Notes: a model not told the origin generated them from the sequence alone. Numbered from the stretch's first letter, positions 16,690-25,695 are shown. The stretch is DNA of 64,000 bases from UMGS1889 sp900556055 (GCA_902463265.1 CABQEV010000010.1:1-64000), one strand, 5' to 3'. Made by a program: numbers and translations.

Positions 16690-17832
16690 TCAGATAATAT
16701 TTTTCACAAAATCCATAACGCTCTCAAACAACCCTTTTTTTCTTTCGGTCACAACAGCCGAAACATCACTTTCCGCATATATATCTGCAGATGCGATCTC
16801 CCTGCCGTTATAACAGTAAACTGCTTTTCCCACAACATCTCCCGCTGTCACCGGTGCATATACAAATTCAGGCAGATAGACAGTCATTGTCACTTCACTG
16901 CGCTTGTCTGACACAAATCCGCAGGAAGGCACATCTCTTAACGAAATGCCGCATTTATCGGCAGTTCCTCCGACAACATCCATCTCATTCTTGCCTATAT
17001 CAACGCTCAGAGGATACTTTGTGACCGCTGAAAAGCCGTAATCATACATTTTTATATGATCATTCCAGTCATTCGGCGCATTAAGAGTGACGCATATCAG
17101 CATTACTCCGTCCTTTTCGGCTGCCGAAACAAGGCATCTGCCCGCTTCATCGGTAAATCCGGTTTTTATACCTATGCAGTGATCGTAAAAGCCAAGCAGC
17201 TTGTTCGTATTTCTGAGCCATCTGGTATACGGTGGATTTCCGAAACACAGCTGTGCATTTTTACTTCCGCATATCTCCCTGAATTCAGGGTTTTTCATCG
17301 CTTCAGCCGCAAGGATCGACATATCATAGGCAGTTGAATAATGATCCTTATCATCAAGTCCCGAAGGGGTTACAAAAGATGTGTTCTTCATGCCGATATC
17401 CGCAGCACGCCTGTTCATCATTTCCGCAAAATCCGCAAAATTTCCGCCAAGCTTTACCGCCGATGCATTTGCTGCATCGTTTCCGGAAGGAAGCATCATT
17501 CCGTAGCAAAGCGCACGTTTAGTTACAATATCACCCTCTGTCAGTCCCATTGAAGATCCTTCGACCTTTATCGCCTCGCTGTCCACGGCAAATTCTTCAT
17601 CGAGATCACCGCTTTCGAGAGTAAGCAAAGTCGTCATTATTTTTGTCGTGCTGGCCATGGGAAGCTTCATATTTTCATTTTTCCCGAAAATGATATCGCC
17701 TGTTGCAGCTTCGATCAGGACACATGCTTTTGCAGATACATCGGCAGAATTAAGTGCCTCAGCTCTGACAGCATTTCCCGAAACGAACAGCACAGCAGCA
17801 ACTATAAGCGCCGTTATTTTTTTCAGATCCAT
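16690..17832 (-). CDS. dacF: D-alanyl-D-alanine carboxypeptidase (DacF type)
   Basis: A low-molecular-weight penicillin-binding protein that trims the terminal D-Ala from peptidoglycan stem peptides outside the cell. A signal peptide occupies residues 1-25. The catalytic motifs are intact: SxxK at S61-K64 (ASTTK), SGN at 116-118, KTG at 223-225 (GIKTGFTDEAG). The beta-rich C-terminal domain (about 270-350) ends in an amphipathic membrane anchor (GLFESVMDFVKNII). ATG at 17832 is taken because GGTGA lies six bases upstream; ATG at 17835 is equally possible. It follows gerW, as in many Clostridia. Confidence 0.94.
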   Translation of the reverse strand: MDLKKITALIVAAVLFVSGNAVRAEALNSADVSAKACVLIEAATGDIIFGKNENMKLPMASTTKIMTTLLTLESGDLDEEFAVDSEAIKVEGSSMGLTEGDIVTKRALCYGMMLPSGNDAANASAVKLGGNFADFAEMMNRRAADIGMKNTSFVTPSGLDDKDHYSTAYDMSILAAEAMKNPEFREICGSKNAQLCFGNPPYTRWLRNTNKLLGFYDHCIGIKTGFTDEAGRCLVSAAEKDGVMLICVTLNAPNDWNDHIKMYDYGFSAVTKYPLSVDIGKNEMDVVGGTADKCGISLRDVPSCGFVSDKRSEVTMTVYLPEFVYAPVTAGDVVGKAVYCYNGREIASADIYAESDVSAVVTERKKGLFESVMDFVKNII

Positions 17833-17898
17833 CATAATCACCGCCATAAATAATTCGGCAGACACGCCGTATTAAATTTTATGACGGCAATTCGCTGA

Positions 17899-18306
17899 TT
17901 ATTGCTCTTTTCCTTCAGCAATAACGTCAGATGATGCCTTTTCGTCTTTTTTGAACAGAGCGCTGATCTTATCAAATACCTCAGGAACCATATTTATAAC
18001 AGCATTTGATGCCGATGCATTCATAGAAAGCTGGAGAAGCTGAACTTCCCCTTCGGGTGAAACGCAGATAAATGCAAGCGGAGATACTGTCACTCCGCCG
18101 CCTGTTCCGCCGCCGAATATCTCCTTTTCGCTCTTGTTCGGCAGATCGGATCCGCCTGCGGCAAATCCGCATGATACCTTTGATACGGGAATTATGGTAA
18201 CGCCGTTCGCAAGAACGATAGGTTCTCCTGTAACAGTATTGGCATCTACCATTTCCTTAATATTTGCAAGCGCAGAATTGATAAGTTCTTTGACCTTAAT
18301 GTCCAT
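17899..18306 (-). CDS. gerW: GerW/YtfJ-family sporulation protein
   Basis: A 135-residue protein of the GerW (YtfJ) family, needed for proper spore germination in Bacillus. The conserved beta region VTIIPVSKVSCGFAAGGSD, the glycine-rich GGGTGGGVTVSPLAF loop and the C-terminal hydrophobic helix are visible. ATG at 18306 has GGAG seven bases upstream. It overlaps the end of the DUF2953 gene, the same ytfI-ytfJ pair as in Bacillus. Confidence 0.92.
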   Translation of the reverse strand: MDIKVKELINSALANIKEMVDANTVTGEPIVLANGVTIIPVSKVSCGFAAGGSDLPNKSEKEIFGGGTGGGVTVSPLAFICVSPEGEVQLLQLSMNASASNAVINMVPEVFDKISALFKKDEKASSDVIAEGKEQ

Positions 18307-19033
18307 TTTCATTCTCCTTTGTATTTATCTTGTTTTGTGTGAATTTATAATATGCATACAGCAGGACTGCCGCACATGCTATGATCCTTGCAGGCGTCAG
18401 CTCCGCTTTAAAGCTTATTTTACAGTATGTTTTCGGATAATTGAAGCGGCAGCCGATATTGACGCTTTTTATCTTTACCTTAAACATAAGTTTTGTCAGC
18501 GCAAGCACGTTGTATACAATCGTGTTCATATTGCCGTAAAGCATGGCAGCTTCATAAGCATCCTCATCGGCGGCAATGATATTTATGTCTACCCCTGTGA
18601 TCTTCATGGTTTTCAGCAGTTTTTTCAGCGGCTCCCATACAGGTCTCACAAGCGGCTTGTATTCTTCTATCTTATCAAAAACAGCAGATAATCCGCTTTT
18701 TTCTTTTTTATCGCCGTCCGGATCAAAAAACTCCTCCGACTCATCATCTATATCGTCATCTTCATCACTCAGATCATCAGCCAATGTACTTTCAGGCTTA
18801 TCGGCAGCAGCTTCAGAGTCCGAAGCTTTTTCGGTTCTATCCTCAGTTTTATCGGATGTCACTGACTTTTTTTTAGGCTTTTCAGGCTTTTTCTTTCGCG
18901 GATATATAGTGAAAAACAGGTATTTCACCTTAAAATCGAGCTTGTCATTATAATCCAGAACAGCCTTTACAGGGATATTCAGCAGAATTATCAGCACCGC
19001 AGCAATGATCAGCAAAACAATAAGCACCGTCAT
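18296..19033 (-). CDS. DUF2953 (YtfI-like) membrane protein
   Basis: A 245-residue DUF2953 protein. Residues 1-22 form a transmembrane segment, followed by a short beta region (VKAVLDYNDKLDFKVKYLFFTIYP), a low-complexity Lys/Asp/Glu linker at about 47-112, and the conserved C-terminal domain with NYPKTYCKISFKAELTPARII and a second hydrophobic segment. The function is unknown; the partner ytfJ suggests a sporulation link. The ATG overlaps the scpB stop (ATGA), and its own end overlaps gerW. Confidence 0.85.
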   Translation of the reverse strand: MTVLIVLLIIAAVLIILLNIPVKAVLDYNDKLDFKVKYLFFTIYPRKKKPEKPKKKSVTSDKTEDRTEKASDSEAAADKPESTLADDLSDEDDDIDDESEEFFDPDGDKKEKSGLSAVFDKIEEYKPLVRPVWEPLKKLLKTMKITGVDINIIAADEDAYEAAMLYGNMNTIVYNVLALTKLMFKVKIKSVNIGCRFNYPKTYCKISFKAELTPARIIACAAVLLYAYYKFTQNKINTKENENGH

Positions 19034-19635
19034 ATGTACTGCTCCGTTTTGTCCGTATCTTCAATATCTTCCTCGGGCGCTTCTGTTTCATTTATCAGTA
19101 TTTCATCAAAGCTTACCTGTCCGTCCGCACTGGGCAGCGACGGCAGATCATCTATCGACGAAAGCTGAAAAGCTCTCAGGAAAGTATCCGTTGTTTTGTA
19201 TGCGATGGGTCGTCCGGGAACATCAAGCCTTCCCGCCTCTTCAAGCAGATCCTTCTCAACAAGCGAATTTACAACGCTTGAACTGTCAACTCCTCTTATA
19301 TGCTCAACAAAGCTCTTTGAAACAGGCTGATTATATGCAATGATAGTAAGAACCTCCATCGCTGCCTGTGACAGCGGTGCCGCCTTTTTCTGCTCAAATG
19401 CCGCCTTTATAAATGTATCATAGCTTCGCTTTACCGCCAGCTGATATGATGTTCCGAGCTTCAGTACACAAAGTGCGCTTTCACTGTCCTCATATCGGTC
19501 AGACAGCATCCTTACAAGCTTATCAACATCGTCTGCATCGACTCCGGCTGCATATGCCAGCTTGTCCGCCTCAACGGGATCTCCGCTTGCGAACAGGACT
19601 GCTTCAATTATTGAAATTTCATCTTTCAGCTTCAT
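19030..19635 (-). CDS. scpB: Segregation and condensation protein B
   Basis: Part of the SMC-ScpA-ScpB condensin complex that compacts and segregates chromosomes. 201 residues with two winged-helix domains (about 8-75 and 90-160), including the family segments IEAVLFASGDPV and EVLTIIAYNQPVSK, and an acidic tail. ATG at 19635 lies inside the end of scpA (17-base overlap), consistent with coupling. Confidence 0.95.
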   Translation of the reverse strand: MKLKDEISIIEAVLFASGDPVEADKLAYAAGVDADDVDKLVRMLSDRYEDSESALCVLKLGTSYQLAVKRSYDTFIKAAFEQKKAAPLSQAAMEVLTIIAYNQPVSKSFVEHIRGVDSSSVVNSLVEKDLLEEAGRLDVPGRPIAYKTTDTFLRAFQLSSIDDLPSLPSADGQVSFDEILINETEAPEEDIEDTDKTEQYI

Positions 19636-20404
19636 CAGCGTTATTATCCTCCAGATCGGACGTTATTTCCAGATTTTCAAGTTCGCTGCCGTCATTTTCA
19701 CGGTAATTTTCCTTGTTGAATGTAATAAGCGAATTATCTTCATTCAGCAGAATACGTCCCGATTTTGTAAGCTCAAGCACAGCCAGAAACGCCGCAACAC
19801 GCTCTGAACGCTCCTGTATCCCGCCAAAAAGTTCATTCATCTGATATTCGCCGTGTTCGTAAAGACGTTTTAGTATCTTTACTATCTGCGATGTGACAGA
19901 CACGAATTTTTTGGATACCAGCTTTGTAAATACATTAGCGGAAACAGGCTTCTCGTCTTCCTTTTTCAGTGCCATTCCGAGATATGCATCAACAAGCATT
20001 TCTGGGTTGTGAATATGCTTATATGTGTTGTCAATGTCGATCTTCATCGGCTTTCTGACACAGATAGCATCGCCTATGTACCGCTGCTTCATAAGCTCAG
20101 CAGTCTTTTTGCAGAGAGAAAGCTCGATCAGCCTGCCCTCCAGCTCCTTCTTCATCTCCTCCGCCTCGGTATGCTTCGGCAGCAGCGAAACGGTTTTGAT
20201 GTATATGAGCTTTGCAGCCATTTCGAGGAATTCTCCCGCTATCTCCATATCCTGAACAGCCATCCTGTTTATGTAATCAAGATATTGCTCCAGCAGAAGT
20301 GTTATAGGGATATCATTTATATTCAGCTTATGCTTGGCGATAAGGTGCAGCAGCAGATCAAGCGGACCTTCAAAAACGGGCAGCTTATAGGTAATCTGTT
20401 CTAT
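19619..20404 (-). CDS. scpA: Segregation and condensation protein A, no normal start codon
   Basis: The kleisin subunit of the SMC complex. The reading frame encodes a full N-terminus (ITYKLPVFEGPLDLLLHLI) through the C-terminal winged helix, but contains no ATG, GTG or TTG before Met at about 20263, which would remove 48 conserved residues. Upstream, ATG at 20413 is in frame but followed two codons later by TGA (20407-20405). The frame is open from ATA at 20404, nine bases after GGGAG. A TTG at 20408 is one base out of frame. Either a non-standard start (ATA 20404 or ATT 20395) is used, or one base is extra in this sequence or strain. Full length from 20404 is about 261 residues, normal for ScpA. 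Confidence 0.88.
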   Translation of the reverse strand: MEQITYKLPVFEGPLDLLLHLIAKHKLNINDIPITLLLEQYLDYINRMAVQDMEIAGEFLEMAAKLIYIKTVSLLPKHTEAEEMKKELEGRLIELSLCKKTAELMKQRYIGDAICVRKPMKIDIDNTYKHIHNPEMLVDAYLGMALKKEDEKPVSANVFTKLVSKKFVSVTSQIVKILKRLYEHGEYQMNELFGGIQERSERVAAFLAVLELTKSGRILLNEDNSLITFNKENYRENDGSELENLEITSDLEDNNADEAER

Positions 20405-20420
20405 TCAAATCATCTCCCGT

Positions 20421-21065
20421 TTATTTGACTGCGATCATTATAAGGTCAACCCAGCCCGAAAGACTGTCCATTACATTTATAGCAAAATTTTCGAGATAGT
20501 AAAGCGGAACATCAAGAATTCCTGTTATAGAAAGAACTATAAGAATTATCATTATGATATTTTCATGTTCCATTATCTTGAAGTATGCTTTTGTCGGAAG
20601 AAATACAGTCAGCAGACGTGAACCGTCAAGCGGCGGAACAGGAAGCAGATTGAATACTGCCAGTCCAAGGTTGATAAGCATAGCCTGAACAAGTATGAAA
20701 GTGATGTATTTTGCATCAAGATAATACGCTACCTTGTAGATTATCATGAAAATATAAGCAAGCAGGAGATTTGAAAGAGGTCCTGCAAGAGCGCTGAGAG
20801 CCATTCCCCACTTCGGCTTTTTAAAGTTATTGGGATTTATCGGAACAGGCTTTGCCCATCCGAATCCCATTACTATCATTGCTATCGCACCCCATATGTC
20901 GAGATGAACAAATGGATTAAGCGATATCCTGCCCTGATTTTTTGCCGTGTCATCGCCCATCCAGTGAGCAGCAAGCGCATGCGCAGACTCATGTATAGGG
21001 AAACAGGTCAGCAGAATAAATGAGTGTATAAGCAGAGAAATAAGTTCACTCTGTATTCTATCCAT
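20421..21065 (-). CDS. M50-family site-2-type membrane protease
   Basis: A 214-residue polytopic zinc protease of the S2P/M50 group. The motif HESAH (25-29) is in the first hydrophobic helix, and the second metal site is in NLLPVPPLDGSRLL (Asp within PPLDG). Five to six membrane helices are visible. The substrate is unknown; this compact non-PDZ type is common upstream of scpA in Firmicutes. A good promoter lies 47 bases upstream, so it opens the operon running to rluB. Confidence 0.9.
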   Translation of the reverse strand: MDRIQSELISLLIHSFILLTCFPIHESAHALAAHWMGDDTAKNQGRISLNPFVHLDIWGAIAMIVMGFGWAKPVPINPNNFKKPKWGMALSALAGPLSNLLLAYIFMIIYKVAYYLDAKYITFILVQAMLINLGLAVFNLLPVPPLDGSRLLTVFLPTKAYFKIMEHENIIMIILIVLSITGILDVPLYYLENFAINVMDSLSGWVDLIMIAVK

Positions 21066-21111
21066 GTAAATATGTTCCTTTCATTATTGCCGCAAATCAA
21101 TACATATATTT

Positions 21112-21140
21112 ATTATACAATAAAATTGACGGAATTTCAA
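21112..21140 (-). promoter_or_regulatory. Sigma-A promoter of the M50-scpA operon
   Basis: On the - strand, -35 TTGAAA (21140-21135), 17-base spacer, -10 TATAAT (21117-21112). Confidence 0.8.
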
Positions 21141-21198
21141 TAGAAATCGAAAGATATTTTGTCAGAATAGCTTTTTTTATTTTTTTTTCAAAAAACAC

Positions 21199-21227
21199 TT
21201 GCATTTCTCTGAAATATATGTTAGAAT
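21199..21227 (+). promoter_or_regulatory. Sigma-A promoter of rpmB
   Basis: -35 TTGCAT (21199-21204), 17-base spacer, -10 TAGAAT (21222-21227), about 42 bases before the start codon. Confidence 0.8.
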
Positions 21228-21269
21228 AACAATATTGACTTGTGAAAAAAGAAAAGGAGGTGCTGCCCC

Positions 21270-21458
21270 ATGGCAAAATGCGATATTTGCGGAAAGGGTG
21301 TAACTTTCGGTATTAAGGTGTCCCACTCTCACCATCGTTCCAACAGAACATGGAAGCCTAACGTTAAGCGTGTAAAGGCTATCGTTGACGGAACACCTAA
21401 GCACATCTACGTATGCTCAAGATGCCTGCGTTCCAACAAGGTAACACGTGCCGTTTGA
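21270..21458 (+). CDS. rpmB: 50S ribosomal protein L28
   Basis: A 62-residue L28, a component of the large subunit. It contains two Cys pairs that may bind zinc (CDIC at the N-terminus and CSRC near 54-57), the NRTWKPNVKRV segment and a basic surface. AAGGAGG is nine bases before the ATG. It stands alone with its own promoter and terminator. In Bacillus rpmB is next to spoVM; here the two are 19 kb apart. Confidence 0.96.
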   Translation: MAKCDICGKGVTFGIKVSHSHHRSNRTWKPNVKRVKAIVDGTPKHIYVCSRCLRSNKVTRAV

Positions 21459-21479
21459 TACATTTTAGATGCGTCATAT

Positions 21480-21514
21480 AAAAAGGTCTTCGGATTTTTC
21501 CGAGGACCTTTTTA
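21480..21514. terminator. Bidirectional terminator between rpmB and sigG
   Basis: AAAAAGGTC-TTCGG pairs with CCGAGGACCTTTTT, with A and T runs on the two sides, between convergent genes. Confidence 0.88.
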
Positions 21515-21516
21515 TT

Positions 21517-22287
21517 TTATATCTGATTTTTTATCTTGTCAAGAGTGCATTTCTCCAAGCGCGATACCTGTGCCTGAGATATGCCTATCTCATTGGCTAC
21601 TTCGACCTGAGTTTTTCCGATAAAAAAGCGCAGGTAAAGTATCTTCTTCTCTCTTTCACCAAGCATGGTTATCGCCTGCTTCAGAGAAAGCTCGTCCAGC
21701 CAGTTTGTGTCGCTGTTTTTGTCTCCAATCTGATCGAGTACATAAAGTGTGTCGCCTGCATCTGAATATACGGGTTCATAAAGAGAAACAGGATCAGAAA
21801 TGCTCTCCAGAGCTGTAACAACCTCAGCATGAGTACAGCCTATTTCCTCAGCAATTTCCGTTAAAGTAGGTTCACGCTGATTTTGGTTCGTCAGCTTTTC
21901 TTTTGCCTGCATAGCACGATATGCAAGATCACGCAGCGAACGGCTAACTCTTATCGGGGCATTATCCCTTAAAAATCTCCTTAATTCTCCACTTATCATA
22001 GGTACAGCATATGTGGAAAATCTTACATCCAATTCTGTATTAAAATTGTCAATAGCCTTCATAAGTCCTATGCAGCCTACCTGAAAAAGATCATCCGGAT
22101 TTTCCCCTCTCCCTAAAAACCGCTGGATAACACTCAGCACAAGTCTCAGATTTCCTTTTATGAGCTTGTCTCTAGCCGATTTATCGCCCGATCTATACTG
22201 CCTGAGAAGCTCCATCTTCTCGCTTTCCTTTAAAACTGTAAGCTTGGACGTATTCACGCCGCTTATATCAACTTTATTATAATACAT
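21517..22287 (-). CDS. sigG: RNA polymerase forespore sigma factor SigG
   Basis: The late forespore sigma factor. The N-terminus MYYNKVDISGVNTSKL matches the SigG start of Bacillus (MSRNKVEICGVDTSKL). Region 2 has NLRLVLSVIQRF and DDLFQVGCIGLMKAIDNF, and region 4.2 has the helix-turn-helix TQVEVANEIGISQAQVSRLEK. ATG at 22287 has AGGTG eight bases upstream and gives 256 residues. The sigE stop lies 103 bases upstream, and between them is a sequence matching a sigma-F promoter (22334-22363), which fits the known control of sigG. Confidence 0.95.
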   Translation of the reverse strand: MYYNKVDISGVNTSKLTVLKESEKMELLRQYRSGDKSARDKLIKGNLRLVLSVIQRFLGRGENPDDLFQVGCIGLMKAIDNFNTELDVRFSTYAVPMISGELRRFLRDNAPIRVSRSLRDLAYRAMQAKEKLTNQNQREPTLTEIAEEIGCTHAEVVTALESISDPVSLYEPVYSDAGDTLYVLDQIGDKNSDTNWLDELSLKQAITMLGEREKKILYLRFFIGKTQVEVANEIGISQAQVSRLEKCTLDKIKNQI

Positions 22288-22333
22288 AAAACTGCACCTG
22301 ACTTTCATAGGACAATTTATCATGTCCTTCTGA

Positions 22334-22363
22334 AATTATTGTCAGATGCGTTTTTTATTATGC
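22334..22363 (-). promoter_or_regulatory. Sigma-F-type promoter of sigG
   Basis: On the - strand, GCATA (22363-22359), 15-base spacer, GACAATAATT (22343-22334). Against the Bacillus sigma-F pattern (GYWTA, 15 bases, GGNNANAMTW) the -35 fits fully and the -10 fits 9 of 10. It sits in the sigE-sigG gap, where such a promoter is expected. Confidence 0.6.
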
Positions 22364-22390
22364 AGCACTGAGCATGTTATTTAATGGTAA

Positions 22391-23116
22391 TTACTTCAAA
22401 GATGCTTCAATATCCTTTTTCAGCTTTTTGATTATCCTTTTTTCAAGTCTCGAAATATATGACTGGGAAATTCCGATCATATCAGCGACTTCCTTCTGAG
22501 TTTTCTCTTTTCCGGTTATAAGACCAAATCTCATCTGCATTATTTCACGTTCTCTGGGCGGCAGCTTATCCACGGCTGAAAGAAGAAGACCTTTCTCCGC
22601 TTCCGCTTCTATTCCCCTGTTTACGGTATCATCGTCTGTTCCCAGCACATCGGAAAGCAGAAGTTCATTTCCGTCCCAGTCAATATTAAGCGGCTCATCT
22701 ATCGAAAGCTCATTTTTATATTGAGATGATTTTCTCAGAAACATAAGTATCTCATTTTCGATACAGCGTGATGCATATGTAGCAAGCTTAATGTTTTTAT
22801 CGGGCGAAAATGTTTTTACCGCTTTGATAAGCCCGACCGTTCCTATTGAAACCAAGTCCTCAATGTTTATCCCGGTTGATTCAAATTTCTTTGCAATATA
22901 TACAACCAGCCGCAGATTATGCACGATAAGCTTGTTTCTGGCAGAACCCCCATTTGATCTCAACTCATCAAACGCCTTCGCCTCTTCCTCTTTTGTAAGC
23001 GGCGGAGGCAATGTATCAGAACCGTTTATGTAAAAAACATTGTTTTTCTTTTTTCCGAAAAAAATTATTTCCCGTATCTTACCCGCAATTGATCTTAACC
23101 ACTCTGTCAGTTTCAT
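22391..23116 (-). CDS. sigE: RNA polymerase mother-cell sigma factor SigE (pro-form)
   Basis: The early mother-cell sigma factor, made as an inactive membrane-associated precursor. Residues 1-25 form the amphipathic pro-region (MKLTEWLRSIAGKIREIIFF). Region 2 has NLRLVVYIAKKFESTGINIEDL and GTVGLIKAVKTF, and region 4 has LPPREREIMQMRFGL and a helix-turn-helix with KEVADMIGISQSYISRLE. 241 residues is normal. AAAGGAG precedes the ATG. It lies directly after spoIIGA, its processing protease. Confidence 0.95.
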   Translation of the reverse strand: MKLTEWLRSIAGKIREIIFFGKKKNNVFYINGSDTLPPPLTKEEEAKAFDELRSNGGSARNKLIVHNLRLVVYIAKKFESTGINIEDLVSIGTVGLIKAVKTFSPDKNIKLATYASRCIENEILMFLRKSSQYKNELSIDEPLNIDWDGNELLLSDVLGTDDDTVNRGIEAEAEKGLLLSAVDKLPPREREIMQMRFGLITGKEKTQKEVADMIGISQSYISRLEKRIIKKLKKDIEASLK

Positions 23117-23132
23117 TTTTATACTCTCCTTT

Positions 23133-23963
23133 TCAGAAAAAAATATCAGGATTTACAACAGCTGTATCAATATTGCCTGTTGATACGCCTATCATTGCAT
23201 CAACAGCCTTCAGCCTGCTGCAATCATCTTTTATGTATACCGCATCAGGCAGGAATGACGGTATAACCCCATCAGAATTTACCGTGCAGAACGGCACAAG
23301 TCTTATGCCCCTGACAAACTCCGCATTTCCCGACAGATATTCTTCAACCTGCTTCGGTATAACGCTGCTGATACATTCACGGCCGCATACTATCACAGGT
23401 TTTCCACTGAATGTGTCGATAAGACTGTTTCCCGTATCACATAATCCGCTGACCTCGGCTGTTTTTCCGTTATTGCATATAACAACGCTGAACCGATCAT
23501 GTTCACAGCTTCGCCTGTCTATGAAAAATCTGAACAGCGATATGAGCATATATGCCGTGATAGTTGCCGTAACGAGCGTAAGCAGCGAAAGGTCAAGATA
23601 AAGCACTCCATTATGCACAACAGCATATTTTGGCTTGAAAAACATAGTCCAAGCATATGCAGCCCCCGAAAATATCAGACACACAAGAAAAAAGACTGCT
23701 GTTATCCTTGCAAATCTATGCTTGTCATCATATCCGAACGCTGTGAAGATCATCAGCGCTGCTCCGAATATCTTTACAGCCATCGTGACAGGAAAAGCCA
23801 TGTCCGGAATAAGTATTATCAGCGAAAGCAAACTTCCAATCATCGCCGACAGTATACATCTTCCGTTTTTTAGGCGGCTGTGCGTAACGGCAGCAGTAGC
23901 CTTCAACAGAAAAAAGTTCATGTAAATGTTTGTTATGATAAGCACATCTATGTATACATACAA
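23133..23963 (-). CDS. spoIIGA: Sigma-E processing peptidase SpoIIGA
   Basis: The membrane aspartic protease that cleaves pro-SigE in the mother cell. The first 140 residues hold five transmembrane helices. The cytoplasmic half has the aspartic protease-like motif CDTGNSL near 180, followed by the GKPVIVCGR strand. The TTG start at 23963 follows GGGGGGA, and the protein begins MYVYIDVLIITNIYMNFFLL as in relatives. It is 16 bases upstream of sigE, the conserved spoIIG operon. Confidence 0.93.
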   Translation of the reverse strand: MYVYIDVLIITNIYMNFFLLKATAAVTHSRLKNGRCILSAMIGSLLSLIILIPDMAFPVTMAVKIFGAALMIFTAFGYDDKHRFARITAVFFLVCLIFSGAAYAWTMFFKPKYAVVHNGVLYLDLSLLTLVTATITAYMLISLFRFFIDRRSCEHDRFSVVICNNGKTAEVSGLCDTGNSLIDTFSGKPVIVCGRECISSVIPKQVEEYLSGNAEFVRGIRLVPFCTVNSDGVIPSFLPDAVYIKDDCSRLKAVDAMIGVSTGNIDTAVVNPDIFF

Positions 23964-24023
23964 GCCTATCCCCCCTATTCAATATAAATATTATAACCCT
24001 GTTTTTCCGCGGATTTTGTCATA

Positions 24024-24060
24024 AAAAAAGCAAGTCTCAGAAAACCTGAAACTTGCTTTG
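24024..24060 (-). terminator. Terminator after the peptide-binding lipoprotein gene
   Basis: On the - strand, AGCAAGTTTCAG pairs with CTGAGACTTGCT (one mismatch) and is followed by TTTTTTT. Confidence 0.85.
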
Positions 24061-24075
24061 AAACATTTGAGCTGT

Positions 24076-25695
24076 TTATTTGAAATACTTTGCATCAGCA
24101 AAATATATCTGTTCACTGAACGGATTAAATTCGACATCTGATGCCTTATCGGTGTATAAAAGATAATTTGTCGGATAATAAAGCGGCACATAAATATTTG
24201 CTGAGATTATCTGCTTTTCCGCCCCTGATAAATAAGAAACACTGTCGTTAAGGCTTGATGAATTTCTGAACTTTTTCAGCAGACCGTCAAAGCTCATATC
24301 GGAAAATCCAAAAATGTTCCGTTCATTTCCGATGGTAAAATCCTCCAGAACGGCAATAGGACTGTTGTATTCGCAGGTAAGCTCTGTCACTGCCATTTCA
24401 TAATCGCCGGACTCCATTCTGTCGTCATATTCATTCTGAGATACGATCTCAAGTCCGCACATAAAGCCAAGCTTTTCATTCCACTGATCCGTAACATCAC
24501 GCAAAGCTTCCGGATCATAAAAATCCTCGGAAACCATGATCGCCATGCCATCCGCTGTCACCATATCAAGCTCATTCAAACCGTTGACCCAATCGGTCAG
24601 AGCATATTTTGCATTAAAATTCCCGAGAGATCGTTCGGAAGCCAGTTCACGATAGCTTTTATTCAGCAGAGACACATCGGGCGGCACGATTCCGAAAGCA
24701 GGGGTAAGGTTGTCATATTGCCCGAATTTGTCGCGGTCGATCGACTCGGAAAGTGCTTTTCTGATATTAGCATTCGCAAGTATCTCATTGTTTTGATTAA
24801 ATATCAGACCTGCCGAACTTATCTGATATTCAATAGATCTGCTTTTCTTAAAAAGATCCTTGTTTGTTCCGTTTGAGATTATAAGATCAGTTTCCTCGGA
24901 AAGATAATCTGCCTCAAACTGCGTCATATCAGACTTGATAAAGAAATTTATGCTGTAAGGATAGACATACTCACTTTCGGAATTCTTAGGGTTACGTCTC
25001 AGAATTATATAATTATTGTCCCAATATGGATCATAGTTCCATTCCTTAAGATAAAAATCTCCGTTTGAAAATGTTGTAGCATCTGAAAGTCCGTATTTTC
25101 CCATCGTGCTTCTGAAAAAATATTCATTGCACGGCATAGCCGCAGTCGTTGTCAGCAGATATAGAAAATTCGCATTCGGGCTTTCAAGCGTTATCTCAAG
25201 TGTATATTTGTCTATCGCTTTCACTCCCAAGGCATCCTGATCCATTATTTTGCGAAGGACTGCCGAACTGTTTTTTATGCAGCTGAAATCATCAGCGTAC
25301 GGCGAATGCGTTTCGGGATCAAAGATCCTCTGAAACGCAAAAACAAAATCATTGGCGGTCATATTGGCTTCATAATCCCCTGTGCCCCTCCAATAGACAT
25401 TATTTTTCAAAGAAAATGTGTATGTCAACTCATCATTAGACATCGTATATTCTGTGATAACTCCGTTTTCAATCTTTCCGCCTGCACCTGCCTTAAACAA
25501 TCCCTCACATATATTGGCAAGAACCAGCATCGAGGCACTGTCCTGAGCAAGCTGCGGATCAAGATTACTCGGATTTGCATTTATATCATATTTGAAAATG
25601 TACCCCGAACCATCATCGGGATCGCATGAAGAAAACGAAACAGCAGTTATGACGGCAAATATTATGCAGATAATTCTTTTTGTCAGCTTTATCAC
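24076..25695 (-). CDS. Oligopeptide ABC transporter substrate-binding lipoprotein
   Basis: A 539-residue family 5 extracellular solute-binding protein (OppA/DppA type) anchored by lipid. From the GTG at 25695 (GGAG eight bases upstream) the signal peptide runs to a lipobox ending SFSSC, with Cys24 as the lipidated residue. The mature protein has the SBP_bac_5 features: NLDPQLAQDSASMLVLANICEGLF near the N-terminus and NPYW-like YDPYWDNNY. No permease or ATPase gene is adjacent, so it is an orphan binding protein. It has its own promoter and terminator. Confidence 0.9.
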   Translation of the reverse strand: MIKLTKRIICIIFAVITAVSFSSCDPDDGSGYIFKYDINANPSNLDPQLAQDSASMLVLANICEGLFKAGAGGKIENGVITEYTMSNDELTYTFSLKNNVYWRGTGDYEANMTANDFVFAFQRIFDPETHSPYADDFSCIKNSSAVLRKIMDQDALGVKAIDKYTLEITLESPNANFLYLLTTTAAMPCNEYFFRSTMGKYGLSDATTFSNGDFYLKEWNYDPYWDNNYIILRRNPKNSESEYVYPYSINFFIKSDMTQFEADYLSEETDLIISNGTNKDLFKKSRSIEYQISSAGLIFNQNNEILANANIRKALSESIDRDKFGQYDNLTPAFGIVPPDVSLLNKSYRELASERSLGNFNAKYALTDWVNGLNELDMVTADGMAIMVSEDFYDPEALRDVTDQWNEKLGFMCGLEIVSQNEYDDRMESGDYEMAVTELTCEYNSPIAVLEDFTIGNERNIFGFSDMSFDGLLKKFRNSSSLNDSVSYLSGAEKQIISANIYVPLYYPTNYLLYTDKASDVEFNPFSEQIYFADAKYFK

